Assembly: GCF_011064615.1 (NCBI RefSeq)
Contig: NZ_JAALJH010000058.1
Location: 1-62,313 of the forward strand
Origin: Aquisphaera insulae
GTDB taxonomy: Bacteria; Planctomycetota; Planctomycetia; Isosphaerales; Isosphaeraceae
Reading direction: 5' to 3'
Length of the DNA stretch: 62,313 bases
The position numbers and the translations under genes were made by a program. Every line of letters begins with the position of its first letter. Positions within the stretch are counted from its first letter, which is position 1. The notes beneath the pieces were generated by a model. That model was not told the origin of the DNA. It worked only from the letters and a program-made list of their open reading frames with translations, and searched no databases. Positions 51,165-59,372 of this stretch are shown here, piece after piece.

Positions 51165-52004
51165 ATGTTGTGGTTCCGTCGGCGGACGGCGGCGCGTCAT
51201 CGCGTCGCGGCTCGCCCCCAGCGTTCGCCGCTTCGGCCCGGCACCGAGTCGCTCGAAGGCCGCACTCTGCTGAGCGGTGCATCCTCCATCTTCGGGAGCG
51301 GCGGGGGCGACGGAATCCAGTCCTGGCTGTTCCCCAAGCCGCCCACGAGATACCCGGCGACGGTCAAGGTCGTCTTCCCGGGCAACGTGGATGGCCGGAC
51401 CAATGCGCTGATGGAGCTGAGCAAGATCGATGCTCCCCTCCGTCAGCAGATTCGCGGGAGCGTTGTCCTCAAGGCGCCCCGGTTCCCCACCACCTACACG
51501 GGGCCGATGCGGCTGGACCTGAACGTGATCGGCTCGTCGGCCTTCTACCGGCCGGAGCAGGGCTTCTTCTTCAAGGGGAGGCTCCTGGGCCCGACGACGA
51601 CCAGCGACGAGTCCGTGTACTCCTTCCTGGTCAACCGCGGCGGCGCCACGGCCGCCGGGCCCGCGGGCGGGATCAGGTCCATCGTCTATGACGCCATCGT
51701 GGAGGTCACCAAGGGGGCGGGCGGGACGACGGCGGAGGTCGACCTGGTCGACGCCGGGGGACAGGTCGTCTCCACCACCGATCTCCCCCCGAGCCTGGTC
51801 CGAATCTCGGGGAACTCGGTCGCCGTCACCGTCCCGAAGGACCTCCTCCCGGCCACGAACGCCACCGGAGTGAACCGCTATTCCTACTCGTTCCAGGCCG
51901 CCGCGCCGGGGGGGCAGGCCAGCGACATCGCGGGCCTCTCGCCGGAGCACAACGTGACGATCATCGCCGGGGCCGCGCCGAAGGGGATCTCGGCCCGGGC
52001 GTGA
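51165..52004 (+). CDS. LEPR-XLL domain exported protein
   Basis: The 279-residue product starts MLWFRRRTAARHRVAARPQR and carries ESLEGRTLLSGA at about residues 28-39. This is the LEPR-XLL motif found at the N-terminus of very large planctomycete surface proteins. The rest is a beta-rich domain of about 230 residues with KVVFPGNVDGRTNALME and ends SPEHNVTIIAG. No membrane anchor is seen. GGGAGG precedes ATG 51165. The LEPR-XLL segment is thought to be an export or sorting signal. Confidence 0.8.
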   Translation: MLWFRRRTAARHRVAARPQRSPLRPGTESLEGRTLLSGASSIFGSGGGDGIQSWLFPKPPTRYPATVKVVFPGNVDGRTNALMELSKIDAPLRQQIRGSVVLKAPRFPTTYTGPMRLDLNVIGSSAFYRPEQGFFFKGRLLGPTTTSDESVYSFLVNRGGATAAGPAGGIRSIVYDAIVEVTKGAGGTTAEVDLVDAGGQVVSTTDLPPSLVRISGNSVAVTVPKDLLPATNATGVNRYSYSFQAAAPGGQASDIAGLSPEHNVTIIAGAAPKGISARA

Positions 52005-52091
52005 GCGCCCCCGCGGCCCGTCGCCGCGGCCTTCCGCGCCGGTTAGACTGAGTCCCTTCAGCTCGGAACGCGGCTCGAGGATGGCGCAGCG

Positions 52092-54062
52092 ATGGCAGGC
52101 GGCGGGCGCGACCTGGTCCTGGGGACGGCGGGGCACATCGACCACGGCAAGACCGCGCTGGTGCGCGCGCTGACGGGCGTGGACACGGATCGCCTGCCGG
52201 CGGAGAAGCAGCGAGGGATCACCATCGACCTCGGGTTCGCCTCGCTGGACCTGGGCGAGGATCGCCTGGCGATCGTGGACGTACCCGGGCACGAGCGGTT
52301 CATCCGCAACATGCTGGCCGGCGCGTCCGGCCTGGACCTGGCCATGCTCGTCGTGGCCGCCGATGACTCGGTGATGCCGCAGACCCGCGAGCACCTCGAG
52401 ATCCTCGAGCTGCTCGGGCTGGCCGGCGGCCTCGTCGTGCTGACCAAGTGCGACCTGGCGGAGGGCTCGTGGATCGGCCTCGTCGAGGACGAGATCCGCG
52501 AGCTCGTCCGCGGGACCTTCCTGGAAGGGGCGGCGATCCTCCGCACGGTCGCGACCACGGGCCTGGGCCTCGAGGCCCTGAAGGCGGAGCTGGCGCGGCT
52601 CTGCCGATCGGTCGCGGTCCGGCCCGATCCCGGCCTCTTCCGGATGGCCGTGGATCGCTCGTTCACGGTCGCCGGCCACGGGACCGTGGTCACCGGCACG
52701 GTGGCCTCCGGCGTGGTCGCCGTCGGGGATGAGCTGGAATGGCAGCCCGCGGGCCGCACCGTGCGCGTCCGGGGGCTCCATCGCCACGATCGGCCGGTGG
52801 GGGAGGCCGGCCGGGGCTCGCGCGCGGCGATCAACGTGGCGGGCGTCCATCACGAAGAGATCCGCCGCGGGGACGAGCTGGCGGCGCCCGGGTATCTCAG
52901 GGCCTCGAAGGTCCTGAGCGTGGAGCTCGCCGCGGCCGAGGAGGCCGTGCGGCCGCTCCGGCACCGCGGGCGATACCGCGTCCATCTGGGCACCGCCGAG
53001 GTCTCCGCGACGCTCGCCCTGCTGGAGGGGAATTCGCTGACGGCGGGCTCCTCGTCGCTCGGCCAGCTCTTCCTGTCGACTCCGGTGGTCGCGGTGCACG
53101 GCCAGCCGCTGGTCATCCGCGCGGAGAGCCCGCCGGCGACGCTCGGCGGCGGCCGCGTGATCCAGCCGGAAGCCCGCCGGCTCCGCCGTCGCGACGAGCC
53201 GGCGATCGACCGGCTCCGCCGCCTGCGGTCGCCCGATTCGAAGGAGCGGGCCGCCGCGGCGCTCGCGTTCCTCGGCCTGAAGGCGGCCGACGAGCGCGAG
53301 CTCTGCGCCCTCGCCGGCATCCCCATCGGCGAGGTCCCCGGCGTGCTCGATGAGCTGACGCGGGCCGGCGCCCTCGTCGAGATCCCGATCGGCGTCCGGC
53401 GGACCGCCCGCGTCCTGGCGGAGTTCGTCGCCGACCTGGAGGACCGGGTCCTGCGGGCCCTCGGGCGGCTCCACGCGGCCCGGCCGAGGCTCTCCGCGAT
53501 CCCCCGGGCGCACCTCGCGGCCGAGCTGCCGGACCTCGCGAGCGACGCCCTGATCTCGGGGATCGTCGACCGGCTCCGGGATCGGGGGAAGGTGGTGGCC
53601 GAGGCCCGCACCGTGGCGGCGAAGGGCCACGCCCCGAAGCTCAGCCAGGGGGAGCGGAAGCTCAAGGAAGAGCTCCACGCCGCCATCCGGGCGGGGGGCC
53701 TCAGCCCGCCGGAGGCGCCCGACCTCGCCGCGAAGGCCGGCGCGCGCGGGGCCGTCGTGCCCGACCTCCTGTCGCTCCTCCGCGACGAGCAGCGCGTCGT
53801 GGAGGTCTCCCAGTCGCTCTTCCTGGACTTCGAGGCCGATGCGGAGCTCCGCCGCCGCGTCCGCGAGCATCTCGCCGACGGCCGGACGATGACCATGGGG
53901 GACCTGCGCGACCTCCTGTCCACGACCCGCAAGTACGCCGTCCCCATCGGCGAGTACCTCGACCGCATCGGCCTGACCCGCCGCGAGGGAGACATCCGCC
54001 GCCTCGGCGAGGCGGAGGCGTGGTCCGGCGGATCGGGGGCCCCGCCTCTCTCGCCGCGGTAG
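52092..54062 (+). CDS. selB: Selenocysteine-specific translation elongation factor
   Basis: The 656-residue product has a GTPase domain with G1 GHIDHGKTA (residues 14-22), the DRL...EKQRGITIDLGF effector region, G3 DVPGHERFIRNM, and G4 LTKCDLAEG (TKCD in place of NKxD). Domains 2 and 3 follow. The C-terminal winged-helix region from about 420 (TARVLAEFVADLEDRVL... to KYAVPIGEYLDRIGLTRR) is the part that binds the SECIS hairpin. It delivers Sec-tRNA to the ribosome at recoded UGA. It is followed 51 bases downstream by selA in the same direction. Confidence 0.96.
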   Translation: MAGGGRDLVLGTAGHIDHGKTALVRALTGVDTDRLPAEKQRGITIDLGFASLDLGEDRLAIVDVPGHERFIRNMLAGASGLDLAMLVVAADDSVMPQTREHLEILELLGLAGGLVVLTKCDLAEGSWIGLVEDEIRELVRGTFLEGAAILRTVATTGLGLEALKAELARLCRSVAVRPDPGLFRMAVDRSFTVAGHGTVVTGTVASGVVAVGDELEWQPAGRTVRVRGLHRHDRPVGEAGRGSRAAINVAGVHHEEIRRGDELAAPGYLRASKVLSVELAAAEEAVRPLRHRGRYRVHLGTAEVSATLALLEGNSLTAGSSSLGQLFLSTPVVAVHGQPLVIRAESPPATLGGGRVIQPEARRLRRRDEPAIDRLRRLRSPDSKERAAAALAFLGLKAADERELCALAGIPIGEVPGVLDELTRAGALVEIPIGVRRTARVLAEFVADLEDRVLRALGRLHAARPRLSAIPRAHLAAELPDLASDALISGIVDRLRDRGKVVAEARTVAAKGHAPKLSQGERKLKEELHAAIRAGGLSPPEAPDLAAKAGARGAVVPDLLSLLRDEQRVVEVSQSLFLDFEADAELRRRVREHLADGRTMTMGDLRDLLSTTRKYAVPIGEYLDRIGLTRREGDIRRLGEAEAWSGGSGAPPLSPR

Positions 54063-54113
54063 AATAGGCCCGTACGCCGCGAGAGACCGCGATCAAGCCG
54101 GAGGGACGCCACG

Positions 54114-55616
54114 GTGGAGAGGAAAGCGGACGAAAGCACGGCCGGCTCCGATGCCCCCCCGTTCCGCCGGTTGCCCGCGGTCCATGCCGTGCTCGGGGAC
54201 GCGCGACTCGCGGAGGTCGCGGCGAGGCTCGGCCATGAGACGGTCGTCGCGGCGGTCCGCTCCGCGATCGACGACGCCCGCGACGGCCTCCGGGCGGGGC
54301 GAATCGTGGCGAGCTCTTCGGAGGAACTGGCCGCGCGGGCGATGACGATCCTCGAGGCCGCACGGCCGGCCCTTCGCCCGGCGATCAACGCGACCGGAAT
54401 CCTGCTGCATACCGGGCTCGGCCGCTCGCCGATGGCCGAGGAGGCGATCGCCGCCGTCGCCGCCCTCGCCCGCGGCTACTGCAACCTCGAGCTTGACCTG
54501 CACGACGGCGAGCGCGGCCGGCGTACGACCGGGGTGGCACGGCTCCTCCGCGACCTCACCGGGGCCGCCGCCGCGACCGTCGTGAACAACAACGCGGGGG
54601 CGACGATGCTCGCCCTGAGGGCCCTGGGGGCGGCCGCGCCCGCGGCGGACCGGCCCCGGGAGGTGATCGTCTCGCGCGGGCAGCTCGTGGAGATCGGCGG
54701 CAGCTTCCGGCTGCCGGAGATCTTCGAGGCGGCCGGGGTGAAGCTCCGCGAGGTTGGGACCACGAACCGGACCCGGCTGGACGACTACGCGCGGGCCATC
54801 GGCCCCGCGACGGCCGCGATCCTCCGCGTCCACCCGAGCAACTTCCGGATCGTCGGCTTCACCGAGCAGCCGGCCCTGGCGGACCTCGCGGGGCTGGCGC
54901 GAGCCCATGGGCTGCCGCTGATCGACGACATCGGCTCCGGGGCGCTCGGGCCGGGCATGCCCCCCGGGATCGCGGGCGAGCCGACCGCCGCGGAGGGGAT
55001 CGCGGCCGGGGCGGACCTCGTCCTCTTCTCCGGCGACAAGCTCCTGGGCGGGCCGCAGTGCGGGATCCTCGTCGGCACGGCCGCGGCGATCCGCAAGGTG
55101 GAAGGCGAGCCGCTGATGCGTGCCCTCCGGGTCGACAAGATGACGCTGGCCGCGCTCGAGGCGACCCTCGCCCTGATCGCCGATCCCGCGCGCGCCGCGA
55201 CGCGGATCCCGCTCTGGAGGATGCTCGGTGCGGATCTCGCGGCGATCCGCCGCCGCGCGGAGGATCTCGCCGCGATCCTCCGCGGCGAGCTCGGGCTGGA
55301 TGCCTCCGTCGTCGACGCGGAGTCGTACCTCGGCGGCGGCAGCGTCCCGATCTCGCCGATCGAGTCGTCCGCGGTGAGGGTCGGCCCCCCGTTCCCGGCC
55401 GCGCATCCCTCGGAGTCCTCGTGGGCGAGGGCCCTCCGGCTCGGGGAACCCGCCGTCGTCCCGCGGGTGAGCCGCGGCGCGGTGCTGTTCGACGTGCGGA
55501 CCGTGGCCGAAGACGAGGAGCCTCGTCTTCTCGACGCGATCCGCCGTTCCTGTCATGATCAGGGGGCGGAACACGACCCGAGCGAGGGGACGGATCCCTC
55601 CCCTCGGGCCTCCTGA
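54114..55616 (+). CDS. selA: L-seryl-tRNA(Sec) selenium transferase
   Basis: The 500-residue PLP enzyme contains FRRLPAVHAVLGDARL, then AINATGILLHTGLGRSPM, CNLELDLHDGERGRR, and the PLP lysine K309 in SGDKLLGGPQCGI. The C-terminal domain contains GGGSVPISPIES. It converts Ser-tRNA(Sec) to Sec-tRNA(Sec) using selenophosphate and acts as a decamer. With selB it forms the Sec operon. The remaining parts, selD and tRNA-Sec, are not in the window. GTG 54114 is the start used. Confidence 0.95.
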   Translation: MERKADESTAGSDAPPFRRLPAVHAVLGDARLAEVAARLGHETVVAAVRSAIDDARDGLRAGRIVASSSEELAARAMTILEAARPALRPAINATGILLHTGLGRSPMAEEAIAAVAALARGYCNLELDLHDGERGRRTTGVARLLRDLTGAAAATVVNNNAGATMLALRALGAAAPAADRPREVIVSRGQLVEIGGSFRLPEIFEAAGVKLREVGTTNRTRLDDYARAIGPATAAILRVHPSNFRIVGFTEQPALADLAGLARAHGLPLIDDIGSGALGPGMPPGIAGEPTAAEGIAAGADLVLFSGDKLLGGPQCGILVGTAAAIRKVEGEPLMRALRVDKMTLAALEATLALIADPARAATRIPLWRMLGADLAAIRRRAEDLAAILRGELGLDASVVDAESYLGGGSVPISPIESSAVRVGPPFPAAHPSESSWARALRLGEPAVVPRVSRGAVLFDVRTVAEDEEPRLLDAIRRSCHDQGAEHDPSEGTDPSPRAS

Positions 55617-55660
55617 CGATATCAACGCGAACCATCGCCACGCGAGCGAGGAGCCAGAGG

Positions 55661-56626
55661 ATGCGTCTCTGTCGGTTCAGCTTCGACGATATGGTGCTGA
55701 CGGGCTTCTACGGCGGCAACGCGATCATCCCCATCGACCAGGCCGCGGAAGCCTACAGCCGCGAGACGGGCGTGGAGCTGCTGCTCCCCTCCACCGAGGA
55801 CCTGCTCGAGCTCCTCCCGCCCGACGGCTGCTCCTTCGAGCAGGCCCGCGACCTGGCCGCGTGGCTGGACGGCCTGGACGTGATCGCCCGCGACGAGCTC
55901 ACCATCCCCGCGGAGGACGCCCAGCTCCTGGTCCCGATCGCGGAGCCCCCCAAGATGCTCTTCCTCGCCGGCAACTACGCCAAGCACGTCGCCGAGCGGG
56001 GCGGCACGACGGCCGAGCGCGAGGAGACGTTCCCTTATGTGTTCATGAAGCCGCCGAGCACGACGCTCACGCACCCCGGCGAGCCGATCCTGATCCCGAG
56101 GGTTTCTCCCGACCAGATCGACTGGGAGTGCGAGCTCGGGGTGGTGATCGGCCGCCATTGCCGGGGCGTCTCCGAGGCCGATGCCCTCGGGTACGTCGCC
56201 GGCTACACCGTGGTCAACGACATCAGCGACCGCGCCTACAAGCCCAACCCCGGGCGGAAGCCGCGCGAGCGGGACAAGTTCTTCGACTGGCTGCACGGCA
56301 AGTGGCACGACACGTTCTGCCCGATGGGCCCGTGCATCCTGTCCGCCGACGCCGTGAAGGACCCCCAGGACCTGCCCATCAAGCTGACGGTCAACGGCCA
56401 GTTGAAGCAGGACGCCACGACCGCCGAGATGGTCTTCCCCGTCGCCGCCGTGATCGCGTTCCTCAGCCGCTGGGTCACCCTGGAGCCGGGCGACATCATC
56501 GCCACCGGCACCCCCAGCGGCGTCGGCTCCGCGTCCGGCACCTTCCTCAAGCCGGGCGACCTGATCCGCGCCACGATCGCCCCGATCGGGACGCTGGAGA
56601 CGCCGGTGGAGGCGGAGGATTCGTAA
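55661..56626 (+). CDS. Fumarylacetoacetate hydrolase family protein
   Basis: The 321-residue product has an N-terminal domain to about residue 95. The catalytic FAH domain follows: FLAGNYAKHVAERGG, FMKPPSTTLTHPG, DWECELGVVIG with the metal ligands Glu and Glu, YTVVNDISDRAYK, and GDIIATGTPSGVG. It probably acts on acylpyruvates or an aromatic catabolic intermediate. Its last 49 bases (56576-56624) are repeated perfectly at 57871-57919, so removing the intervening DNA would leave the protein unchanged with a TGA stop instead of TAA. Confidence 0.92.
   Translation: MRLCRFSFDDMVLTGFYGGNAIIPIDQAAEAYSRETGVELLLPSTEDLLELLPPDGCSFEQARDLAAWLDGLDVIARDELTIPAEDAQLLVPIAEPPKMLFLAGNYAKHVAERGGTTAEREETFPYVFMKPPSTTLTHPGEPILIPRVSPDQIDWECELGVVIGRHCRGVSEADALGYVAGYTVVNDISDRAYKPNPGRKPRERDKFFDWLHGKWHDTFCPMGPCILSADAVKDPQDLPIKLTVNGQLKQDATTAEMVFPVAAVIAFLSRWVTLEPGDIIATGTPSGVGSASGTFLKPGDLIRATIAPIGTLETPVEAEDS
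56576..56624 (+). repeat. 49-bp direct repeat, left copy (3' end of FAH-family gene)
   Basis: A perfect 49-base block (ATCGCCCCGATCGGGACGCT... to ...GAGGATTCGT) is shared with 57871-57919. It includes the last 16 sense codons of the FAH-family gene and the first base of the stop codon. It resembles an attL-type core duplicated on integration, or the product of a tandem duplication. Confidence 0.85.
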
Positions 56627-56674
56627 GCGGGGGATGGAGAGCGGCTTCTCGGGAACATGCTGGGAGGCGCATCA

Positions 56675-56764
56675 TTGAGCTGGCAAGACCGGATTGGTGT
56701 CGGCCCGGACGTCTGCCACGGCGAGCCGCACATCAAGGGGACGCGCGGTCAGTCGACTGGTTGA
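56675..56764 (+). pseudogene. Truncated DUF433 antitoxin gene fragment
   Basis: The frame from TTG 56675 reads LSWQDRIGVGPDVCHGEPHI, then KGTR, which is the N-terminal signature of DUF433 proteins (...RI..DP.VCHGKP.I.GTR). After KGTR it changes to an unrelated GQSTG and stops at 56764. A full DUF433 protein is about 75 residues or more, so the rest is missing. Confidence 0.7.
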
Positions 56765-56794
56765 AAACACGTCCAGGTCACGGGGAGAGCAATC

Positions 56795-57040
56795 ATGGAG
56801 AGCGTCGGTTCCTTCGAGGCCAAGGCCCACCTGCCTCAACTTCTGGAGCGGGTCGCACAGGGCGAGGAGTTCACCATCACCGAGCACGGCAAGCCCGTGG
56901 CCCGACTGGTCCCCGTCGCCGCGACCAGGCCCAGGCCCGACGTTCGGGCAGCCGTCGAGGCCATGAAGCAGCTTCGCAAGGGCCAATCTCTCGGCGGCCT
57001 GAGTGTCCGCGATATGATCGAGGAAGGTCGCAGGTTCTAG
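56795..57040 (+). CDS. Phd/YefM-family antitoxin
   Basis: The 81-residue product has the Phd/YefM N-terminus (MESVGSFEAKAHLPQLLERVAQGEEFTITEHGKPVARLVP). This dimerises and binds the operator, and is followed by a helical C-terminal toxin-binding tail (RAAVEAMKQLRKGQSLGG...MIEEGRRF). GGGGAG precedes ATG 56795. The PIN toxin gene starts three bases after its stop. Confidence 0.9.
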   Translation: MESVGSFEAKAHLPQLLERVAQGEEFTITEHGKPVARLVPVAATRPRPDVRAAVEAMKQLRKGQSLGGLSVRDMIEEGRRF

Positions 57041-57043
57041 GAG

Positions 57044-57481
57044 ATGGCCGGCATGGACGCGACTCATGTTTTCGTCCTCGACGGGTCGGTGACTCTGGTC
57101 TGGGGTTTCTCGGACGAGGACGACGACTACGCCGCCGAGATTCTCGACAAGATGCCGGACCTGCAAGCCTACGTCCCGGGCCTCTGGCCGTTGGAGGTGG
57201 CCAACGCCCTCCTGGTCGGCGAGCGACGCGGTCGGACGACCGCCGCCAATACCGCTCACTTCCTCACTCTCCTCGGCACTTTCCCCATCGTGGTCGATGA
57301 CCAGACGGTCGCCAGGGCCTGGGTAGAGACCACGCACCTGGCCCGGACCCACAACCTTTCCGCCTACGATGCGTCCTACCTGGAATTGGCCATTCGTCTC
57401 GGCCTGCCGCTGGCCACGCTCGACAGCAAGCTGAGAGACGCCGCAATGGCTGTTGGTGTGTCGCTTTTCGTCGTCCAATGA
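57044..57481 (+). CDS. PIN-domain toxin (VapC family)
   Basis: The 145-residue product shows VFVLDGSVTLVWGFSDEDD (first acidic site), LWPLEVANALLVGERRGR (second), and SAYDASYLELAIRLGLPLATLDSKLRDAA (third and fourth acidic positions). These are the Mg-binding quartet of a VapC RNase. ATG 57044 is used; an ATG at 57053 is also possible. It belongs with the Phd-type antitoxin gene just upstream, and both lie inside the direct-repeat-bounded islet. Confidence 0.9.
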   Translation: MAGMDATHVFVLDGSVTLVWGFSDEDDDYAAEILDKMPDLQAYVPGLWPLEVANALLVGERRGRTTAANTAHFLTLLGTFPIVVDDQTVARAWVETTHLARTHNLSAYDASYLELAIRLGLPLATLDSKLRDAAMAVGVSLFVVQ

Positions 57482-57508
57482 GTCGGTGCAGGAGTATCTT
57501 CTCCCATA

Positions 57509-57516
57509 TCAGCGAA
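57509..57516 (+). repeat. 8-bp target duplication of MITE, left
   Basis: TCAGCGAA directly before the left inverted repeat is repeated at 57801-57808 directly after the right one. Confidence 0.75.
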
Positions 57517-57800
57517 GGCTCAAGATGGATTCCAGGGGGTGGGCACCATCTCGAATCGCGATGGCAGCGCCGGAGACTCCTTGCAGCCGTGCAGAGCCTT
57601 CGGGTGGCCGTGGTGGAACACCACGGGACCGCCGTGGCCCGGGCGCAAAGTCCGTCCGGCGCCACAGCTTGCCTCGCCATGGTGTCGCTGCGCTTCCACC
57701 ACGGCCACCCCCCTCAGCTCCATGCCGATGGTCAAGTTTCTCCGATCTCGACACCTGGTCCCTCAGGACGGTGCCACCCCCCGGGAATCCATCTTGAGCC
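57517..57800. mobile_element. 284-bp MITE with 31-bp inverted ends
   Basis: The ends are imperfect inverted repeats: GGCTCAAGATGGATTCC, then GGGGG and GGCACC from 57517, and its reverse complement up to 57800, with 28 matches in 31 positions and the first 17 identical. An 8-base duplication TCAGCGAA borders both ends. The interior is non-coding and holds a hairpin unit (57599-57628, CCGTGGTG GAA CACCACGG) also found at 2738-2838, and a second degenerate unit near 57682-57712. No transposase is encoded, so mobility would need a helper; 8-base duplications occur with IS66, ISL3 and ISAs1 families. Confidence 0.8.
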
Positions 57801-57808
57801 TCAGCGAA
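57801..57808 (+). repeat. 8-bp target duplication of MITE, right
   Basis: TCAGCGAA directly follows the right inverted repeat, matching 57509-57516. Confidence 0.75.
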
Positions 57809-57870
57809 CATGCTCGTACCAGGAGGAACAGCGATTGGTCTCGCTCGCGTCCGGGGCGGGTCGACACTCC

Positions 57871-57919
57871 ATCGCCCCGATCGGGACGCTGGAGACGCCG
57901 GTGGAGGCGGAGGATTCGT
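57871..57919 (+). repeat. 49-bp direct repeat, right copy
   Basis: Perfect copy of 56576-56624, followed by GA so that the repeated reading frame would again end in a stop (TGA). The bases before it (TCC) differ from those before the left copy (ACG), so the repeat boundary is sharp on that side. Confidence 0.85.
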
Positions 57920-57950
57920 GATCGGAGGTGGTTGAGCGACGCCTCCCCGA

Positions 57951-59372
57951 TCAGGGCACCTTCTCGAAGGCCTTCCGGAGGTCCTCCCGGGCACGGTCGC
58001 AGGCGGCTCGGGATGTGATGCAGGCGTCCCAGTTCAGGGGCGGAAGGTCCCGGGGAATGGCCGCGGGCTTGGGTGGATTCCGGGCCAGCTCGGAGAAGGC
58101 GGCGGCCCAGGCCTTGCGGGTGCCGTCGGCCCGGAAGAGGCCGATCCGCTGGGTGACGTCGCCGGCGCCCGGATGATCGTAAAGGCCCCAGTGGATCCAG
58201 CCGCAGGCGCCGGCCCGTGCGGAGGTCTCGACGGCGAGACGGCCCCAGCGGGCCTGGTCCTGCTCGGTCGCGGTGAACGTCCGGCCGCCCTGCTGCACCG
58301 GGCCGCCGCCGGACCAGCCGAACTCCGCCAGGACCACGGGCTTGCCCCCCGCGGCGCGACGGACCTCCGCGGCCACGCCCGCCAGGTAGGCCAGGTTGTG
58401 CCGCTCAGAGGCCGGGCTGTAGTCGTAATAGCCGCCGTCGTTGGGGTAGAAGTGAAACTCCAGGAAGTCGAGCGAGGGGGCGATGACCGAAGGCCGGAAG
58501 CCGGCGTACTGCAAGGGCCTGCCCAGGTTCAAGGGGATGCTCCACTGGATCAGCCCGACCGTCACCAGTGCGTCGGGATCGGCCGCCTTGATCGCCCGGG
58601 CCTGGCGGGCCGTCCAGGCGACCGAGAGCTCGTCGCGAAAGAGTTGATAATCCCGCAGCTTCCGACCGCCTTCGGCGATGTTGGCGGCGGGCGGAGAGAG
58701 GTCCTCCCAGGTCAGGTGAGCAGGAGCAGGGTCACCCCAGGCCCGGGCGGCGGCCTCCGGACTGTGGTAAGTCCGCTCCAGCCAGCGGCGCCAGCCGGCC
58801 CGCATGGGGGCGGAGTCGAGGCCGACTTCCGGCTCGTTCCGCAGGTCGTAGGCGAAGATCACGCCCCGCCCCTTGTAGCGGCCGGCGAGCTCGGTCCAGA
58901 AGGCTTCGAGGGCCCCGAGATAGCTTTCATCCGCGATCCGATCCACGTCCGCCCAGGCGGGCGTCCCCTCCCAGTGATCCGGGCCGGTCGGGTGGACTCG
59001 CAGGCCATTCTCTTCGGCCAGGGCCAGGAACGTGTCGAACTTCGCCATCGCCCGGGGGTTGATCGGGCCGCGGTCGGGCAGGAACGAGCCGAACGAGAGG
59101 AAGACGCGGACGACGTTCAGGCCCATCCCTTTCATCCGGACGAAGTCCGCCCGCGTCGCCTCCGCGTCGAACTTCTTCCAGACCTGGGGCGCCCAGCCGG
59201 TGCCGGGGCGGAAGTACGACAGCCCGATCGGCGTGAACGGCCTCCCGTCCGTCGTCTCGAACCCCGAGCCGGCCACGCGGACCCTTGGAAGGCCCTCGGC
59301 GGCGCAGGCGACGGATGATGCTGCCCACACCCATGAGAGGACAACCAACAGCGTCCCCATACTTCGCCTCAT
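57951..59372 (-). CDS. Exported GH5-like glycoside hydrolase (cellulase-type TIM barrel)
   Basis: The start at ATG 59370-59372 has GGGAGAG about eight bases upstream, giving 473 residues; upstream codons lack support. A signal peptide covers residues 1-25 (ending SVACAAEG). The barrel contains GLSYFRPGTGW, MKGMGLNVVRVFLSFG, VIFAYDLRNEPEV with the acid/base Glu, FLEFHFYPNDGGYY, and VVLAEFGWSGGG with the nucleophile Glu. These are the clan-A catalytic positions of GH5-type enzymes. It likely cleaves a beta-linked polysaccharide outside the cytoplasm. Confidence 0.88.
   Translation of the reverse strand: MRRSMGTLLVVLSWVWAASSVACAAEGLPRVRVAGSGFETTDGRPFTPIGLSYFRPGTGWAPQVWKKFDAEATRADFVRMKGMGLNVVRVFLSFGSFLPDRGPINPRAMAKFDTFLALAEENGLRVHPTGPDHWEGTPAWADVDRIADESYLGALEAFWTELAGRYKGRGVIFAYDLRNEPEVGLDSAPMRAGWRRWLERTYHSPEAAARAWGDPAPAHLTWEDLSPPAANIAEGGRKLRDYQLFRDELSVAWTARQARAIKAADPDALVTVGLIQWSIPLNLGRPLQYAGFRPSVIAPSLDFLEFHFYPNDGGYYDYSPASERHNLAYLAGVAAEVRRAAGGKPVVLAEFGWSGGGPVQQGGRTFTATEQDQARWGRLAVETSARAGACGWIHWGLYDHPGAGDVTQRIGLFRADGTRKAWAAAFSELARNPPKPAAIPRDLPPLNWDACITSRAACDRAREDLRKAFEKVP

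Larger units (their letters stand above)
56625..57870. mobile_element. 1.25-kb toxin-antitoxin islet between 49-bp direct repeats
   Basis: The segment between the two copies of the FAH 3'-end repeat contains a DUF433 gene fragment, a complete antitoxin/PIN-toxin pair and a 284-bp MITE. No integrase, transposase or resolvase is present, so it would have to be non-autonomous. Whether the bordering repeats came from site-specific integration or from unequal recombination cannot be told from one sequence. Confidence 0.6.

Noticed and set aside
53500..55650. Search for tRNA-Sec or SECIS-like hairpins around selB-selA
   Set aside because: No long-armed tRNA-like fold with a UCA anticodon or in-frame TGA with conserved flanks was seen near these genes.
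57478..57921. 147-codon plus frame ending in the FAH C-terminal sequence
   Set aside because: It is formed by chance from MITE sequence and the right copy of the 49-bp repeat; its ending reflects the repeat, not a second FAH gene.
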